Below, in pieces: positions 1-5,499 of a stretch of DNA of 12,087 nucleotides. Below the pieces are notes generated by a model. It saw nothing but the letters and a program-made list of their open reading frames with translations. It ran no database searches and had not been told where the DNA came from. Origin of the DNA: Devosiaceae bacterium (GTDB lineage Bacteria > Pseudomonadota > Alphaproteobacteria > Rhizobiales > Devosiaceae); assembly GCA_021648585.1 (NCBI GenBank), contig JAKISM010000066.1, positions 1 to 12,087 on the forward strand. The letters run 5' to 3'. Both the position numbers and the translations under genes were made by a program. The number at the start of each line of letters is the position of its first letter. Position 1 is the stretch's first letter.

Positions 1-35
1 GCTTTTTTGCTTGAAACATATTGATTCTTAAACAT
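1..35 (-). CDS. Start of a leftward gene, possibly flgI (partial)
   Basis: An ATG at 33-35 on the minus strand opens a frame that stays open to the window edge (MFKNQYVSSKK, 11 codons). A GGGA ribosome-binding-like sequence lies about 7 bases upstream of it, and a sigma-54-type promoter (94-109) points at it from about 60 bases away. The lysine-containing N-terminus would suit the n-region of a signal peptide. In Caulobacter the gene divergent from fliX is flgI, the periplasmic P-ring protein, and P-ring genes are commonly sigma-54 dependent there, so flgI is a reasonable guess from context. Eleven residues are not enough to identify the product, and a competing ATG at 17-19 in another frame has no visible ribosome-binding site. 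Confidence 0.4.
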   Translation of the reverse strand, partial: MFKNQYVSSKK

Positions 36-93
36 TTGCTTTCCCGTATCTATAGCCCATCCCCATGGACTAAAATTAATTCACCTATGAATA

Positions 94-109
94 TGCGAGA
101 ATTGTGCCA
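94..109 (-). promoter_or_regulatory. Sigma-54 (RpoN) -24/-12 promoter, leftward
   Basis: The minus strand reads TGGCACAATTCTCGCA. It has the TGGCAC -24 element, exactly ten bases between GG and GC, and a -12 element TCGCA against the consensus TTGCA. Transcription would start near position 83 and run left into the frame that begins at 35. Two GGCA-N5-TGCC dyads lie 106-161 bases upstream, a usual distance for enhancer sites of sigma-54 activators. The call rests on motif and spacing. Confidence 0.65.
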
Positions 110-214
110 ATTTAGAATTTTCAAAGAGAAATCGTGTAAGCTATTGAAAATAAAAAGAAATATTGGCAATAAAAATTAATACTGAAAAAAGCGGAATGAA
201 AAAAATTATTAAAA

Positions 215-227
215 GGCAATTTTTGCC
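215..227. promoter_or_regulatory. GGCA-N5-TGCC dyad, candidate FlbD (ftr) site, distal copy
   Basis: GGCAATTTTTGCC is a 13-base dyad with perfect 4-base arms. Its GGCA/TGCC core matches what I recall of the ftr enhancer elements bound by FlbD in Caulobacter flagellar promoters. Its centre is 21 bases from the centre of the CtrA box, about two helical turns. It could activate the leftward sigma-54 promoter and also affect fliX expression. Confidence 0.5.
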
Positions 228-234
228 GAGTAAA

Positions 235-249
235 TTAAGGTAATATTAA
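235..249 (+). promoter_or_regulatory. CtrA box upstream of fliX
   Basis: The sequence is TTAA-N7-TTAA followed by CC, a perfect match to the full CtrA recognition sequence. It ends 53 bases before the fliX start codon, which suits a site at the -35 region of a class II promoter. FliX is CtrA-controlled in Caulobacter. It sits centrally between two GGCA-N5-TGCC dyads (215-227 and 258-270). Confidence 0.6.
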
Positions 250-257
250 CCACTATA

Positions 258-270
258 GGCAGAATTTGCC
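258..270. promoter_or_regulatory. GGCA-N5-TGCC dyad, candidate FlbD (ftr) site, proximal copy
   Basis: GGCAGAATTTGCC repeats the arms of the dyad at 215-227, with its centre 43 bases further on. It lies between the CtrA box and the fliX start, where a bound protein would block or tune fliX transcription. The two dyads flank the CtrA box at almost equal distances (21 and 22 bases centre to centre). Confidence 0.5.
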
Positions 271-302
271 TTAATAGTTTAATTAGAACATGGTTTGTTT
301 GA

Positions 303-722
303 ATGCGCATAGAAAAATCAGGACAATCTAGCAGGGTTAGCTCGAAAGCAAAGTCGGGCAAGAGTTCAGGTGCTTCTCCTATATTCAAGCCCAATATGGG
401 GCAAGATAATGTGCAGGTTGCGCAAGTTAGCGTGAGTGATAATATTACTCCTGTTGATGCTATTTTGGCTTTGCAGGCAGTAGAAGATCCGCTATTTGCC
501 AAGAAAAAGGCCGCACGTTATGGACATTCTATGCTTGATGTTTTGCAAGAAATGAAAGTGGACATGCTGGCAGGCAAAGTAACCGAAGGGCACTTAAATA
601 GATTGCTGGCTCTTGTGCAACAAGCTAAATCTTCTTCTGAAAAAGGCCTTGATGATTTGATTGAAGATATTGAGTTACGGGCACGAGTTGAGTTGGCTAA
701 ACTCGGGCACTTCCCAAATTAA
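303..722 (+). CDS. fliX: Flagellar assembly trans-acting factor FliX
   Basis: This 139-residue protein is about the usual size of FliX. It has a Ser/Lys/Gly-rich flexible N-terminus (residues 1-30), a conserved core containing PVDAILALQAVEDP and YGHSMLDVLQEMK (about residues 51-85), and a C-terminus with the characteristic ELRARVELAKLG (about 125-136). In Caulobacter, FliX binds the sigma-54 activator FlbD and couples completion of an early basal-body structure to transcription of later flagellar genes. It acts in the cytoplasm and may contact the membrane. The ATG at 303 has no strong Shine-Dalgarno sequence, but it gives the expected N-terminus. The gene converges on dksA with a 23-base gap. 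A CtrA box upstream indicates cell-cycle control, and candidate FlbD sites nearby would allow feedback. Confidence 0.92.
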   Translation: MRIEKSGQSSRVSSKAKSGKSSGASPIFKPNMGQDNVQVAQVSVSDNITPVDAILALQAVEDPLFAKKKAARYGHSMLDVLQEMKVDMLAGKVTEGHLNRLLALVQQAKSSSEKGLDDLIEDIELRARVELAKLGHFPN

Positions 723-745
723 TATGGCTCTTTCAAGTTGTTAGA

Positions 746-1165
746 TTAGTCGTCACGATAGACTTTTTCACGTTTTTCGTGCATTTCTTGTGCTTCAAGA
801 GATAGGGTTGCGATAGGTCTAGCTTCAAGACGTGGCAAGCTAATAGGCTCGCCTGTTTCATCGCAATAGCCATAAGTATTATCTTCAATTCGCTTAATTG
901 CTGCATCAATTTTTGATATTAATTTGCGTTGACGATCACGGGTTTTAAGTTCAAGAGATCTGTCACTTTCTGATGATGCACGATCAACTGAATCTGGGTG
1001 GTTTTGGCTATCTTCTTGCAGATTTTCAACCGTTTCTCGGCTTTCTCGCAGGATGTCCTCTTTCCAGCTCATGAGCTTATTCATGAAATAATCACGTTGA
1101 TTTTTATTCATAAACTTTTCGTCACTGGAAGGTGTATATCCCTCAACTTTAAGCTTTTTTCCCAT
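746..1165 (-). CDS. dksA: DksA/TraR family RNA polymerase-binding regulator
   Basis: This 139-residue protein belongs to the DksA family, whose members insert a coiled coil into the RNA polymerase secondary channel and, with ppGpp, adjust rRNA and amino-acid promoters. Residues 20-95 form the coiled coil. The tip keeps the key Asp and Ala (D61 and A63 in SVDRAS). The C-terminal globule contains RLEARPIATLSLEAQE. The zinc site is reduced: where E. coli has C-x2-C-x17-C-x2-C, this protein has C101, T104, S122 and A125, so only one cysteine remains. Such degenerate sites are common in alphaproteobacterial DksA, and the fold should not need zinc. Two AAGGG sequences lie just before the ATG, and a sigma-70-like promoter lies at 1205-1233. 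A dksA next to fliX and flgH is probably conserved neighbourhood, not part of a flagellar operon. Confidence 0.92.
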   Translation of the reverse strand: MGKKLKVEGYTPSSDEKFMNKNQRDYFMNKLMSWKEDILRESRETVENLQEDSQNHPDSVDRASSESDRSLELKTRDRQRKLISKIDAAIKRIEDNTYGYCDETGEPISLPRLEARPIATLSLEAQEMHEKREKVYRDD

Positions 1166-1204
1166 TCCCTTAAACCCTTATCTAACCCGATTAAAAGTTG
1201 CGCC

Positions 1205-1233
1205 CTTATAGGTTGGCTTAACCCTTAGGGCAA
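1205..1233 (-). promoter_or_regulatory. Sigma-70-type promoter for dksA
   Basis: On the minus strand a -35 element TTGCCC and a -10 element TATAAG are separated by 17 bases, the ideal spacing. The start site would fall near 1198, leaving an untranslated leader of about 30 bases before the dksA ATG at 1165. This is the only good promoter pair I see in the gap between flgH and dksA. Confidence 0.45.
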
Positions 1234-1287
1234 GGGATTTTATTAACATTTATTATTTGATGTTAAGCCTATGAAAAGAAAAGGGAG

Positions 1288-1322
1288 TGGGGCGTAGCGA
1301 TACGGAAAAGAGCTACGCCCCA
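1288..1322 (-). terminator. Strong GC-rich hairpin, likely terminator of the flgFGAH operon
   Basis: An 11-base perfect inverted repeat (TGGGGCGTAGC at 1288-1298, its complement at 1312-1322) encloses a 13-base loop. Read on the minus strand it follows the flgH stop by about 130 bases and is trailed by a pyrimidine tract with CCCTTTTCTTTT, a moderate U-tract. On the plus strand it is followed by GTTTTGTT. It most likely stops transcription from the flagellar operon before dksA. It also lies just upstream of the dksA promoter. Confidence 0.5.
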
Positions 1323-1355
1323 GTTTTGTTAATACTCTTTTGAGTGCTAACAAAT

Positions 1356-1395
1356 GACATTATTCACTTAAAGTTTTGGGGATGCGAATAATGTC
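1356..1395. repeat. Perfect 10-base inverted repeat downstream of flgH
   Basis: GACATTATTC at 1356-1365 is exactly complementary to GAATAATGTC at 1386-1395, with a 20-base spacer. It begins 57 bases after the flgH stop on the minus strand. It could be a second, weaker hairpin at the 3' end of the operon transcript or a protein-binding dyad. There is no clear U-tract directly after it. Confidence 0.4.
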
Positions 1396-1452
1396 GGGGA
1401 GGGTTGGGCAAAGAGCTCATATCTTCGCCAAACTTTATATTATGGATTAAAA

Positions 1453-2193
1453 TTAAAATGGTAGGATTGCATCAAGTACTTGAGCGCCATATCTTGGCTG
1501 TTGGACGTCTGAAATCTGCCCACGACCACCGTAAGAAATTCTAGCTTCGGCGATTTTAGAGGACATAATAGTATTATCTGCTCCCACATCTTCTGGGCGA
1601 ATTATGCCAGTTACTAGCAGTTCACGAACCTCAAAGTTCACCCGAACTTCTTGGCGACCCTCAATCACTAGATTGCCGTTTGGTAAAATTTGCGTAACTA
1701 CGGCTGCAACGCGAGTTTCTAGTGTTTCTGAGCGATTAACCGATCCAGTGCCACTATCTTTAATTCCTGATTTAGTATCAATTTCAGTGGCTCCAGATAT
1801 GCCCGGTATTGCAGCAGTAAGGGCTGTGCTGAACAATCCTCCAAGTCCAGCGCTATTTGTTGAAGAGCGGGTTCTGTTTGTCTTGTTTGCAATTTGTGCT
1901 TTATCTGAAATTGTGACCAATACGGTTAGAATATCACCAACTCTACGAGCTCTTTGATCCTTAAAAAACCCTTTAGCATTGCTACGAAATAATGAGTTAG
2001 GCTGATAAGATACAGCAGTAACTTCTGGCATTGGCATAATGATTGGCGTATATCCTGTTTGCGCTGTTGGGTTGGATATTGCTGTAAGCACTGGTGCTTC
2101 GCCAATATTGGCTAATCTATCTGTGACAGAACATGCCGCCATTGTGCCTGCTAATGTTGTTAGCGTTAGTAATTTCAGTATATTTTTTAGCAT
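1453..2193 (-). CDS. flgH: Flagellar L-ring protein FlgH
   Basis: FlgH forms the L-ring in the outer membrane through which the flagellar rod passes. From the ATG at 2193 the protein has 246 residues, near the family norm. It has a lipoprotein signal peptide: a short charged start (MLKNILK), a hydrophobic stretch, and a lipobox-like TMAAC with Cys21 as the lipidation site (Met instead of the usual Leu at -3). Then come the typical SLFRSNAKGFFKDQRARRVGDIL region (about 67-89), DTKSGI, NGNLVIEGRQEVRVN and the conserved end RPEDVGADNTI..GRGQISDVQQP. An upstream in-frame ATG at 2217 would overlap flgA by 20 bases and put eight extra residues before the signal peptide. The 2193 start lies 4 bases after the flgA stop and has an AAAAGG ribosome-binding site. 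It is the last gene of the flgFGAH operon. Confidence 0.95.
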   Translation of the reverse strand: MLKNILKLLTLTTLAGTMAACSVTDRLANIGEAPVLTAISNPTAQTGYTPIIMPMPEVTAVSYQPNSLFRSNAKGFFKDQRARRVGDILTVLVTISDKAQIANKTNRTRSSTNSAGLGGLFSTALTAAIPGISGATEIDTKSGIKDSGTGSVNRSETLETRVAAVVTQILPNGNLVIEGRQEVRVNFEVRELLVTGIIRPEDVGADNTIMSSKIAEARISYGGRGQISDVQQPRYGAQVLDAILPF

Positions 2194-2197
2194 TATA

Positions 2198-3154
2198 CTA
2201 GCCTTTTGGTTTTGCAATTTCTAATGGAGTTGCATTGATTTCTACAGTTCCCGGAGCGATAGCCATCGCTTGAACTATGTTTTTTGAGGTAAGATTAAGT
2301 ACGGAAACTAATTCGCCCTTAGCTGCTGAATTTAGCGCCTGACCTTTGATGGTTAGGGTAAGAGGTCCGTTGCGATAATAAAGTGTTACAAAGGAAGAGC
2401 GAGCAATTAGTTCAGGCTCAATAACGTCTTTTGGAGAAATCATTACGCCTTTTCGTGTGGAACGCCTAATTTGCTTGCCAATTATTTCATCTAAGTCAGT
2501 AAAGCCATTGCCCTGAGCAAAGCGATATGAAACTAGTCGTAATTCAACATCAGATGATGATATTATTGCACCAGTTTGTAGTGATCTTATAAGGTGCGGA
2601 ACATTGGCTAAGATGCTAAGTGTTCCATTAATATTGCGTATTTTATTTTCACCAGAAATTTGAATGTAAGCGTTAAAAGATTGCGTTCTTGGGTAATATT
2701 TTAAGTCTTCTAGCACAAGTGGTTCATTTGATAGGTCAGCATAAAAATCTACAATATTTTCATTAAATGATATCTCGCCATATGTGCTGTCATTTAGCAA
2801 TCCACGCTTTGTTAAATCATCAATGATGGCAAGTTTTATGTCTTGCGGATTTACGATAGTTCCTTGTCGCTTGACGCTAACTTGCTCTAAGCCTCCATCT
2901 TCAAAATTTAGCACTCCAACTTTTGCAGCAGCTTTTTTAATGGCACTAAGGCTGACATTGCCTTTTGTACCCGGAGCTGGGGAGCGAAATAATGCTCTCT
3001 CGGCGTTTATGCCAGCATTGTCAAACATATCACCAACAGTAACAATTAAAGAAGATACTTCAATCGAGGGTTTTAACACTGGTGCGCCAATGGCAATATT
3101 TGCCATGAGGGACATAAGTAAAAAAGCTAGCATTAATTTGATTGAACGTACCAT
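2198..3154 (-). CDS. flgA: Flagellar P-ring assembly chaperone FlgA
   Basis: FlgA is a periplasmic chaperone that helps FlgI polymerise into the P-ring around the rod. The ATG at 3154 begins a clear signal peptide (MVRSIKLMLAFLLMSLMANI, cleavage likely after AIGA). An earlier in-frame ATG at 3223 lies inside flgG and would mask the signal peptide, so I reject it. The protein is 318 residues, longer than the E. coli protein (about 220) as is common in alphaproteobacteria. The C-terminal SAF/chaperone domain (about 185-318) includes RRSTRKGVMISPKDVIEPELIA.. and the ending YYRNGPLTLTIKGQALNSAAKGE..VRV-like NLTSKNIVQAMAI. It starts 16 bases after the flgG stop, within the flgFGAH operon. Confidence 0.93.
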   Translation of the reverse strand: MVRSIKLMLAFLLMSLMANIAIGAPVLKPSIEVSSLIVTVGDMFDNAGINAERALFRSPAPGTKGNVSLSAIKKAAAKVGVLNFEDGGLEQVSVKRQGTIVNPQDIKLAIIDDLTKRGLLNDSTYGEISFNENIVDFYADLSNEPLVLEDLKYYPRTQSFNAYIQISGENKIRNINGTLSILANVPHLIRSLQTGAIISSSDVELRLVSYRFAQGNGFTDLDEIIGKQIRRSTRKGVMISPKDVIEPELIARSSFVTLYYRNGPLTLTIKGQALNSAAKGELVSVLNLTSKNIVQAMAIAPGTVEINATPLEIAKPKG

Positions 3155-3170
3155 TATCTTAACTTTCAGT

Positions 3171-3956
3171 TTAGAACATCTGTGTTGCTGAGCGTAACAT
3201 TTCATCTGCACCAGAGATGACACGAGCGTTCATTTCATAAGCTCTTTGAGCCGCGATAAGGTCAGCAATTTCGGTTACTGAATTTACATTTGAAAGCTCA
3301 AGATAGCTCTGTTGTAAACTACCTAATCCATCTTGTGATGGGACGCTTACTTGCGCAGTGCCAGAAGCAGGTGTTTCACGAAAGAGATTCCCTCCTATTG
3401 CCTCTAGGCCAGCTTTGTTGACAAAAGTGGCTAGTTGGAATTGTCCAAGTTGGGTTGGAGTTGCATCATTATCTAAAAATGCTTCAACCACACCATCAGC
3501 GCTTATAGAGACTGCACGGGCATTCCCCGGTATTACAATATTGGGCTCAACCGCATAACCATCAACGGTCACAATTTGACCAGTTGAATCACGCTCAAAC
3601 GAGCCATCACGAGTATAGGCAGTACCTCCATCAGGCATTTGAATAGCAAAAAACCCTTCCCCTCTAATTGCTACATCGAGCTCTTTTTGGGTTGGCGATA
3701 CATTGCCTTGGCTCATAATTCGAGCGGTAGCCGAAGTCATAACACCAGAGCCTACCGAAACCCCAACAGGAGCTTGCGTTCCAGTACTTGAAGTTTGAGT
3801 TCCAGCACGGCGATAATTTTGATATAATAAATCCTGAAATTCAGCTCTTTGGCGTTTGTAGCCAGTGGTGCGCATATTGGCGATATTGTTAGAAATTACT
3901 TCAACATTTCGCTCTTGTGCGGCCATTCCCGTCGCTGCGATATATAGTGCTTTCAT
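3171..3956 (-). CDS. flgG: Flagellar distal rod protein FlgG
   Basis: FlgG builds the distal rod, the drive shaft that passes through the P- and L-rings. The 261-residue length is typical. The N-terminal flagellar basal-body rod motif is present (MKALYIAATGM, then NNIANMRTTGYKRQRAEF at about 23-40). The core DVAIRGEGFFAIQMPDG and TRDGSF follow, and the C-terminal signature LSNVNSVTEIADLIAAQRAYEMNARVI and a final TQMF close the protein. These terminal helices assemble into the rod. The protein has no cleavable signal peptide and is exported by the flagellar type III apparatus. An AAGGAA ribosome-binding site precedes the ATG, and a 16-base gap separates it from flgF. Confidence 0.97.
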   Translation of the reverse strand: MKALYIAATGMAAQERNVEVISNNIANMRTTGYKRQRAEFQDLLYQNYRRAGTQTSSTGTQAPVGVSVGSGVMTSATARIMSQGNVSPTQKELDVAIRGEGFFAIQMPDGGTAYTRDGSFERDSTGQIVTVDGYAVEPNIVIPGNARAVSISADGVVEAFLDNDATPTQLGQFQLATFVNKAGLEAIGGNLFRETPASGTAQVSVPSQDGLGSLQQSYLELSNVNSVTEIADLIAAQRAYEMNARVISGADEMLRSATQMF

Positions 3957-3972
3957 AATTTTATTCCTTTAT

Positions 3973-4710
3973 TTATGCTTGTAATGAGCCAAGTTTTTGA
4001 ATGGCTTTTTGTCTTAGTTCTGCTTGAGTTTTTTGTAATTGTGCTAGTGATTGATAGGCGCGATTTACACGGATCATTTCAGCCATTTCTGCAACACCAG
4101 AAACGTTAGAGCGTTCGAGCGATCCTTGAGAAATTTTGGTGTTCAAATCTTGTTGTGGATTAATGCCAGCGTAAAGATTTCCACCCTCAATAGTTAGGTC
4201 TTGAGGGCTTTCAAAGGAAACTATTTTTAAGCGTCCTTTACTACCTTCATTGGTATATATATTGCCCTCGGCATCGATTGTGATTTCAGTTTCACTTGAA
4301 GAGAAACGAATTTCGCCCCCTTCAGATAATACTGGATAGCCAGAGTTTGTCACCAAAAGGCCAGTATCATTAATTTTTAATTCGCCGTTACGTGTATAGC
4401 GCTCACTATCACCTGTTTGCACAGTTAAAAAGCCATTTCCTTGCAAGGCTACGTCTAATGGGTTTCCTGTTTGAACAATCGCTCCTGCACTAAAATCATG
4501 AATGGTTGCCCAATCTTGCGTATAGGAGATAATTTGATCGTTCCCAGAAAAGTTATTATTGCGTGCAACTGGCATTTTATATTCTTCGAATAACAAAGCC
4601 TCAGCCTTGAAACCAGTTGTATTTATATTGGCTATATTGTTAGCAACAACGTCCATTTGCCTTTGCAAAGCAATCTGCCGTGATAATCCAATAATTTGCA
4701 CATTTTCCAT
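3973..4710 (-). CDS. flgF: Flagellar proximal rod protein FlgF
   Basis: FlgF is a proximal rod subunit exported by the flagellar type III system. The 245 residues include the N-terminal rod motif (RQMDVVANNIANINTTGFKAE, roughly 17-37 in part), the FlgF/G core DVALQGNGFLTVQTGDS with TRNGELKIND, and the C-terminal rod motif LERSNVSGVAEMAEMIRVNRAYQSL. The sequence LFEEYKMP after the first motif separates it from FlgG, which has FQDLLYQ there. It is the first gene of the flgF-flgG-flgA-flgH operon. A GGGAG sequence lies about 11 bases before the ATG, and the sigma-54-type promoter at 4778-4793 would give a leader of about 57 bases. Confidence 0.95.
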   Translation of the reverse strand: MENVQIIGLSRQIALQRQMDVVANNIANINTTGFKAEALLFEEYKMPVARNNNFSGNDQIISYTQDWATIHDFSAGAIVQTGNPLDVALQGNGFLTVQTGDSERYTRNGELKINDTGLLVTNSGYPVLSEGGEIRFSSSETEITIDAEGNIYTNEGSKGRLKIVSFESPQDLTIEGGNLYAGINPQQDLNTKISQGSLERSNVSGVAEMAEMIRVNRAYQSLAQLQKTQAELRQKAIQKLGSLQA

Positions 4711-4777
4711 TGCGCTAAAACTCCCGTATCATTTGAGCCTTATTTACTTCCCCAAGCATTAGGCTTGCTAAATGAAT

Positions 4778-4793
4778 TGCACGATGCGTGCCA
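4778..4793 (-). promoter_or_regulatory. Sigma-54 (RpoN) promoter of the flgFGAH operon
   Basis: The minus strand reads TGGCACGCATCGTGCA. It carries the full TGGCACG -24 element, exactly ten bases between GG and GC, and a -12 element GTGCA against the consensus TTGCA. Transcription would start near 4767. In Caulobacter the equivalent flgF operon is a sigma-54- and FlbD-dependent class III unit, so both motif and context agree. Candidate activator sites lie at 4868-4895. Confidence 0.75.
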
Positions 4794-4867
4794 ACTAAAA
4801 AAAGACAATTAAAACATGAAGTTATGAGATTAGAGGGTATGTTATTAATGGGTAACAATAGAAGGTA

Positions 4868-4895
4868 GGCAGTTTTTGCTAGGCAAAAATTTCCC
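4868..4895. promoter_or_regulatory. Candidate FlbD (ftr) enhancer for flgF
   Basis: GGCAGTTTTTGCT at 4868-4880 differs from the perfect GGCA-N5-TGCC dyads near fliX at one arm base. It is followed two bases later by GGCAAAAATTTCCC (4882-4895), a second, more degraded half-matching copy. They lie about 75-115 bases upstream of the flgF sigma-54 promoter, where a bEBP enhancer is expected, and just before the CtrA box for fliL. The assignment to FlbD is inference from the sigma-54 context and the presence of fliX. Confidence 0.42.
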
Positions 4896-4910
4896 AGCAT
4901 AACTTGAAAA

Positions 4911-4929
4911 GTAACTATTCGTTAACCAT
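4911..4929 (+). promoter_or_regulatory. CtrA box upstream of fliL
   Basis: GTAA-N7-TTAACCAT matches the CtrA box with one mismatch in the first half and the full TTAACCAT second half. It ends 60 bases before the fliL ATG, similar to the spacing at fliX. fliLM is CtrA-controlled in Caulobacter. A second TTAA at 4947-4950 has only a weak partner half (TTTA) seven bases upstream. Confidence 0.55.
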
Positions 4930-4989
4930 CAGCGCTTTAGCTATTGTTAAGACTTATATTTAGATTCTTTTATAAGAGAGTGCTGATAG

Positions 4990-5499
4990 ATGGCAGAAGA
5001 AGAGCAAGTTAAAGAAGAAGGCGTGGAAGAGAATGGCGAGGCTGGTGAAGAGCAACCAGTTAAGAGTAAGAAAAAGCTGTTTATCTTTGCAGGTGCGGGC
5101 GTTCTGTTATTATTGATAGCTGCTGGGGCGGCGTATTTCTTTTTGTTTGCTGGGGCAGGTAAAGATGCTGATCCTATTGAGCAAGCGGAACCTGTGTTCT
5201 TTTATAATATGGAAACTTTAACGGTTAATTTGGCTACTAGTGGTGAGGAAGTACAAAAATTTCTTAAAATTTCTGTGTCCTTAGAGCTTGAAACAGAAAG
5301 CATGATGGAAATCATCGCTCCAAGAATGGTTAGAGTTCAAGATGCGTTTCAGGTATATTTAAGAGAGTTGCGTCCAAGCGATCTTGAAGGGTCTGCTGGT
5401 ATATATAGGTTAAAGCAAGAATTGCTTAAGCGAGTGAACTTAGCAATCTATCCTGCAAGAGTTGATAATATATTGTTTAAAGAAATTCTGGTGCAATAA
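4990..5499 (+). CDS. fliL: Flagellar basal body-associated protein FliL
   Basis: FliL is a single-pass inner-membrane protein that sits around the stator units and supports motor torque. The 169-residue protein has a very acidic cytoplasmic tail (residues 1-22), a Lys cluster (SKKK), one transmembrane segment at about 30-54, and a periplasmic stomatin-like domain ending in the typical RVDNILFKEILVQ. The PVFFYNMETLTVNLA strand and the KFLKISVSLEL strand are family features. AAGAGAG nine bases upstream is the ribosome-binding site. The TAA stop overlaps the fliM ATG by one base, which indicates translational coupling. A CtrA box lies upstream. Confidence 0.94.
   Translation: MAEEEQVKEEGVEENGEAGEEQPVKSKKKLFIFAGAGVLLLLIAAGAAYFFLFAGAGKDADPIEQAEPVFFYNMETLTVNLATSGEEVQKFLKISVSLELETESMMEIIAPRMVRVQDAFQVYLRELRPSDLEGSAGIYRLKQELLKRVNLAIYPARVDNILFKEILVQ

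Noticed and set aside
209..502. Minus-strand open frame of 97 codons overlapping fliX
   Set aside because: It is antisense to a confidently identified fliX, shows no recognisable domain, and its end falls in the regulatory region with CtrA and dyad sites.
1328..1351. CIRCE-like dyad (TTAATACTC-N4-GAGTGCTAA), the HrcA heat-shock operator
   Set aside because: One half is an exact CIRCE arm, but the spacer is 4 bases instead of 9, the other arm has two mismatches, and no chaperone gene is adjacent.
3092..3104. A third perfect GGCA-N5-TGCC dyad (GGCAATATTTGCC)
   Set aside because: It lies inside flgA and encodes the signal-peptide residues MANIA, with no promoter nearby. Coding constraint explains it well enough, though a genome-wide count would settle the point.
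3155..3223. Longer flgA beginning at the ATG at 3223
   Set aside because: It would overlap flgG by 53 bases and place 23 residues, including basic ones, before a clear signal peptide. The ATG at 3154 fits better.
4715..4900. Minus-strand open frame of 61 codons upstream of flgF
   Set aside because: It overlaps the sigma-54 promoter and enhancer region of flgF, has no ribosome-binding site, and has no family-like features.
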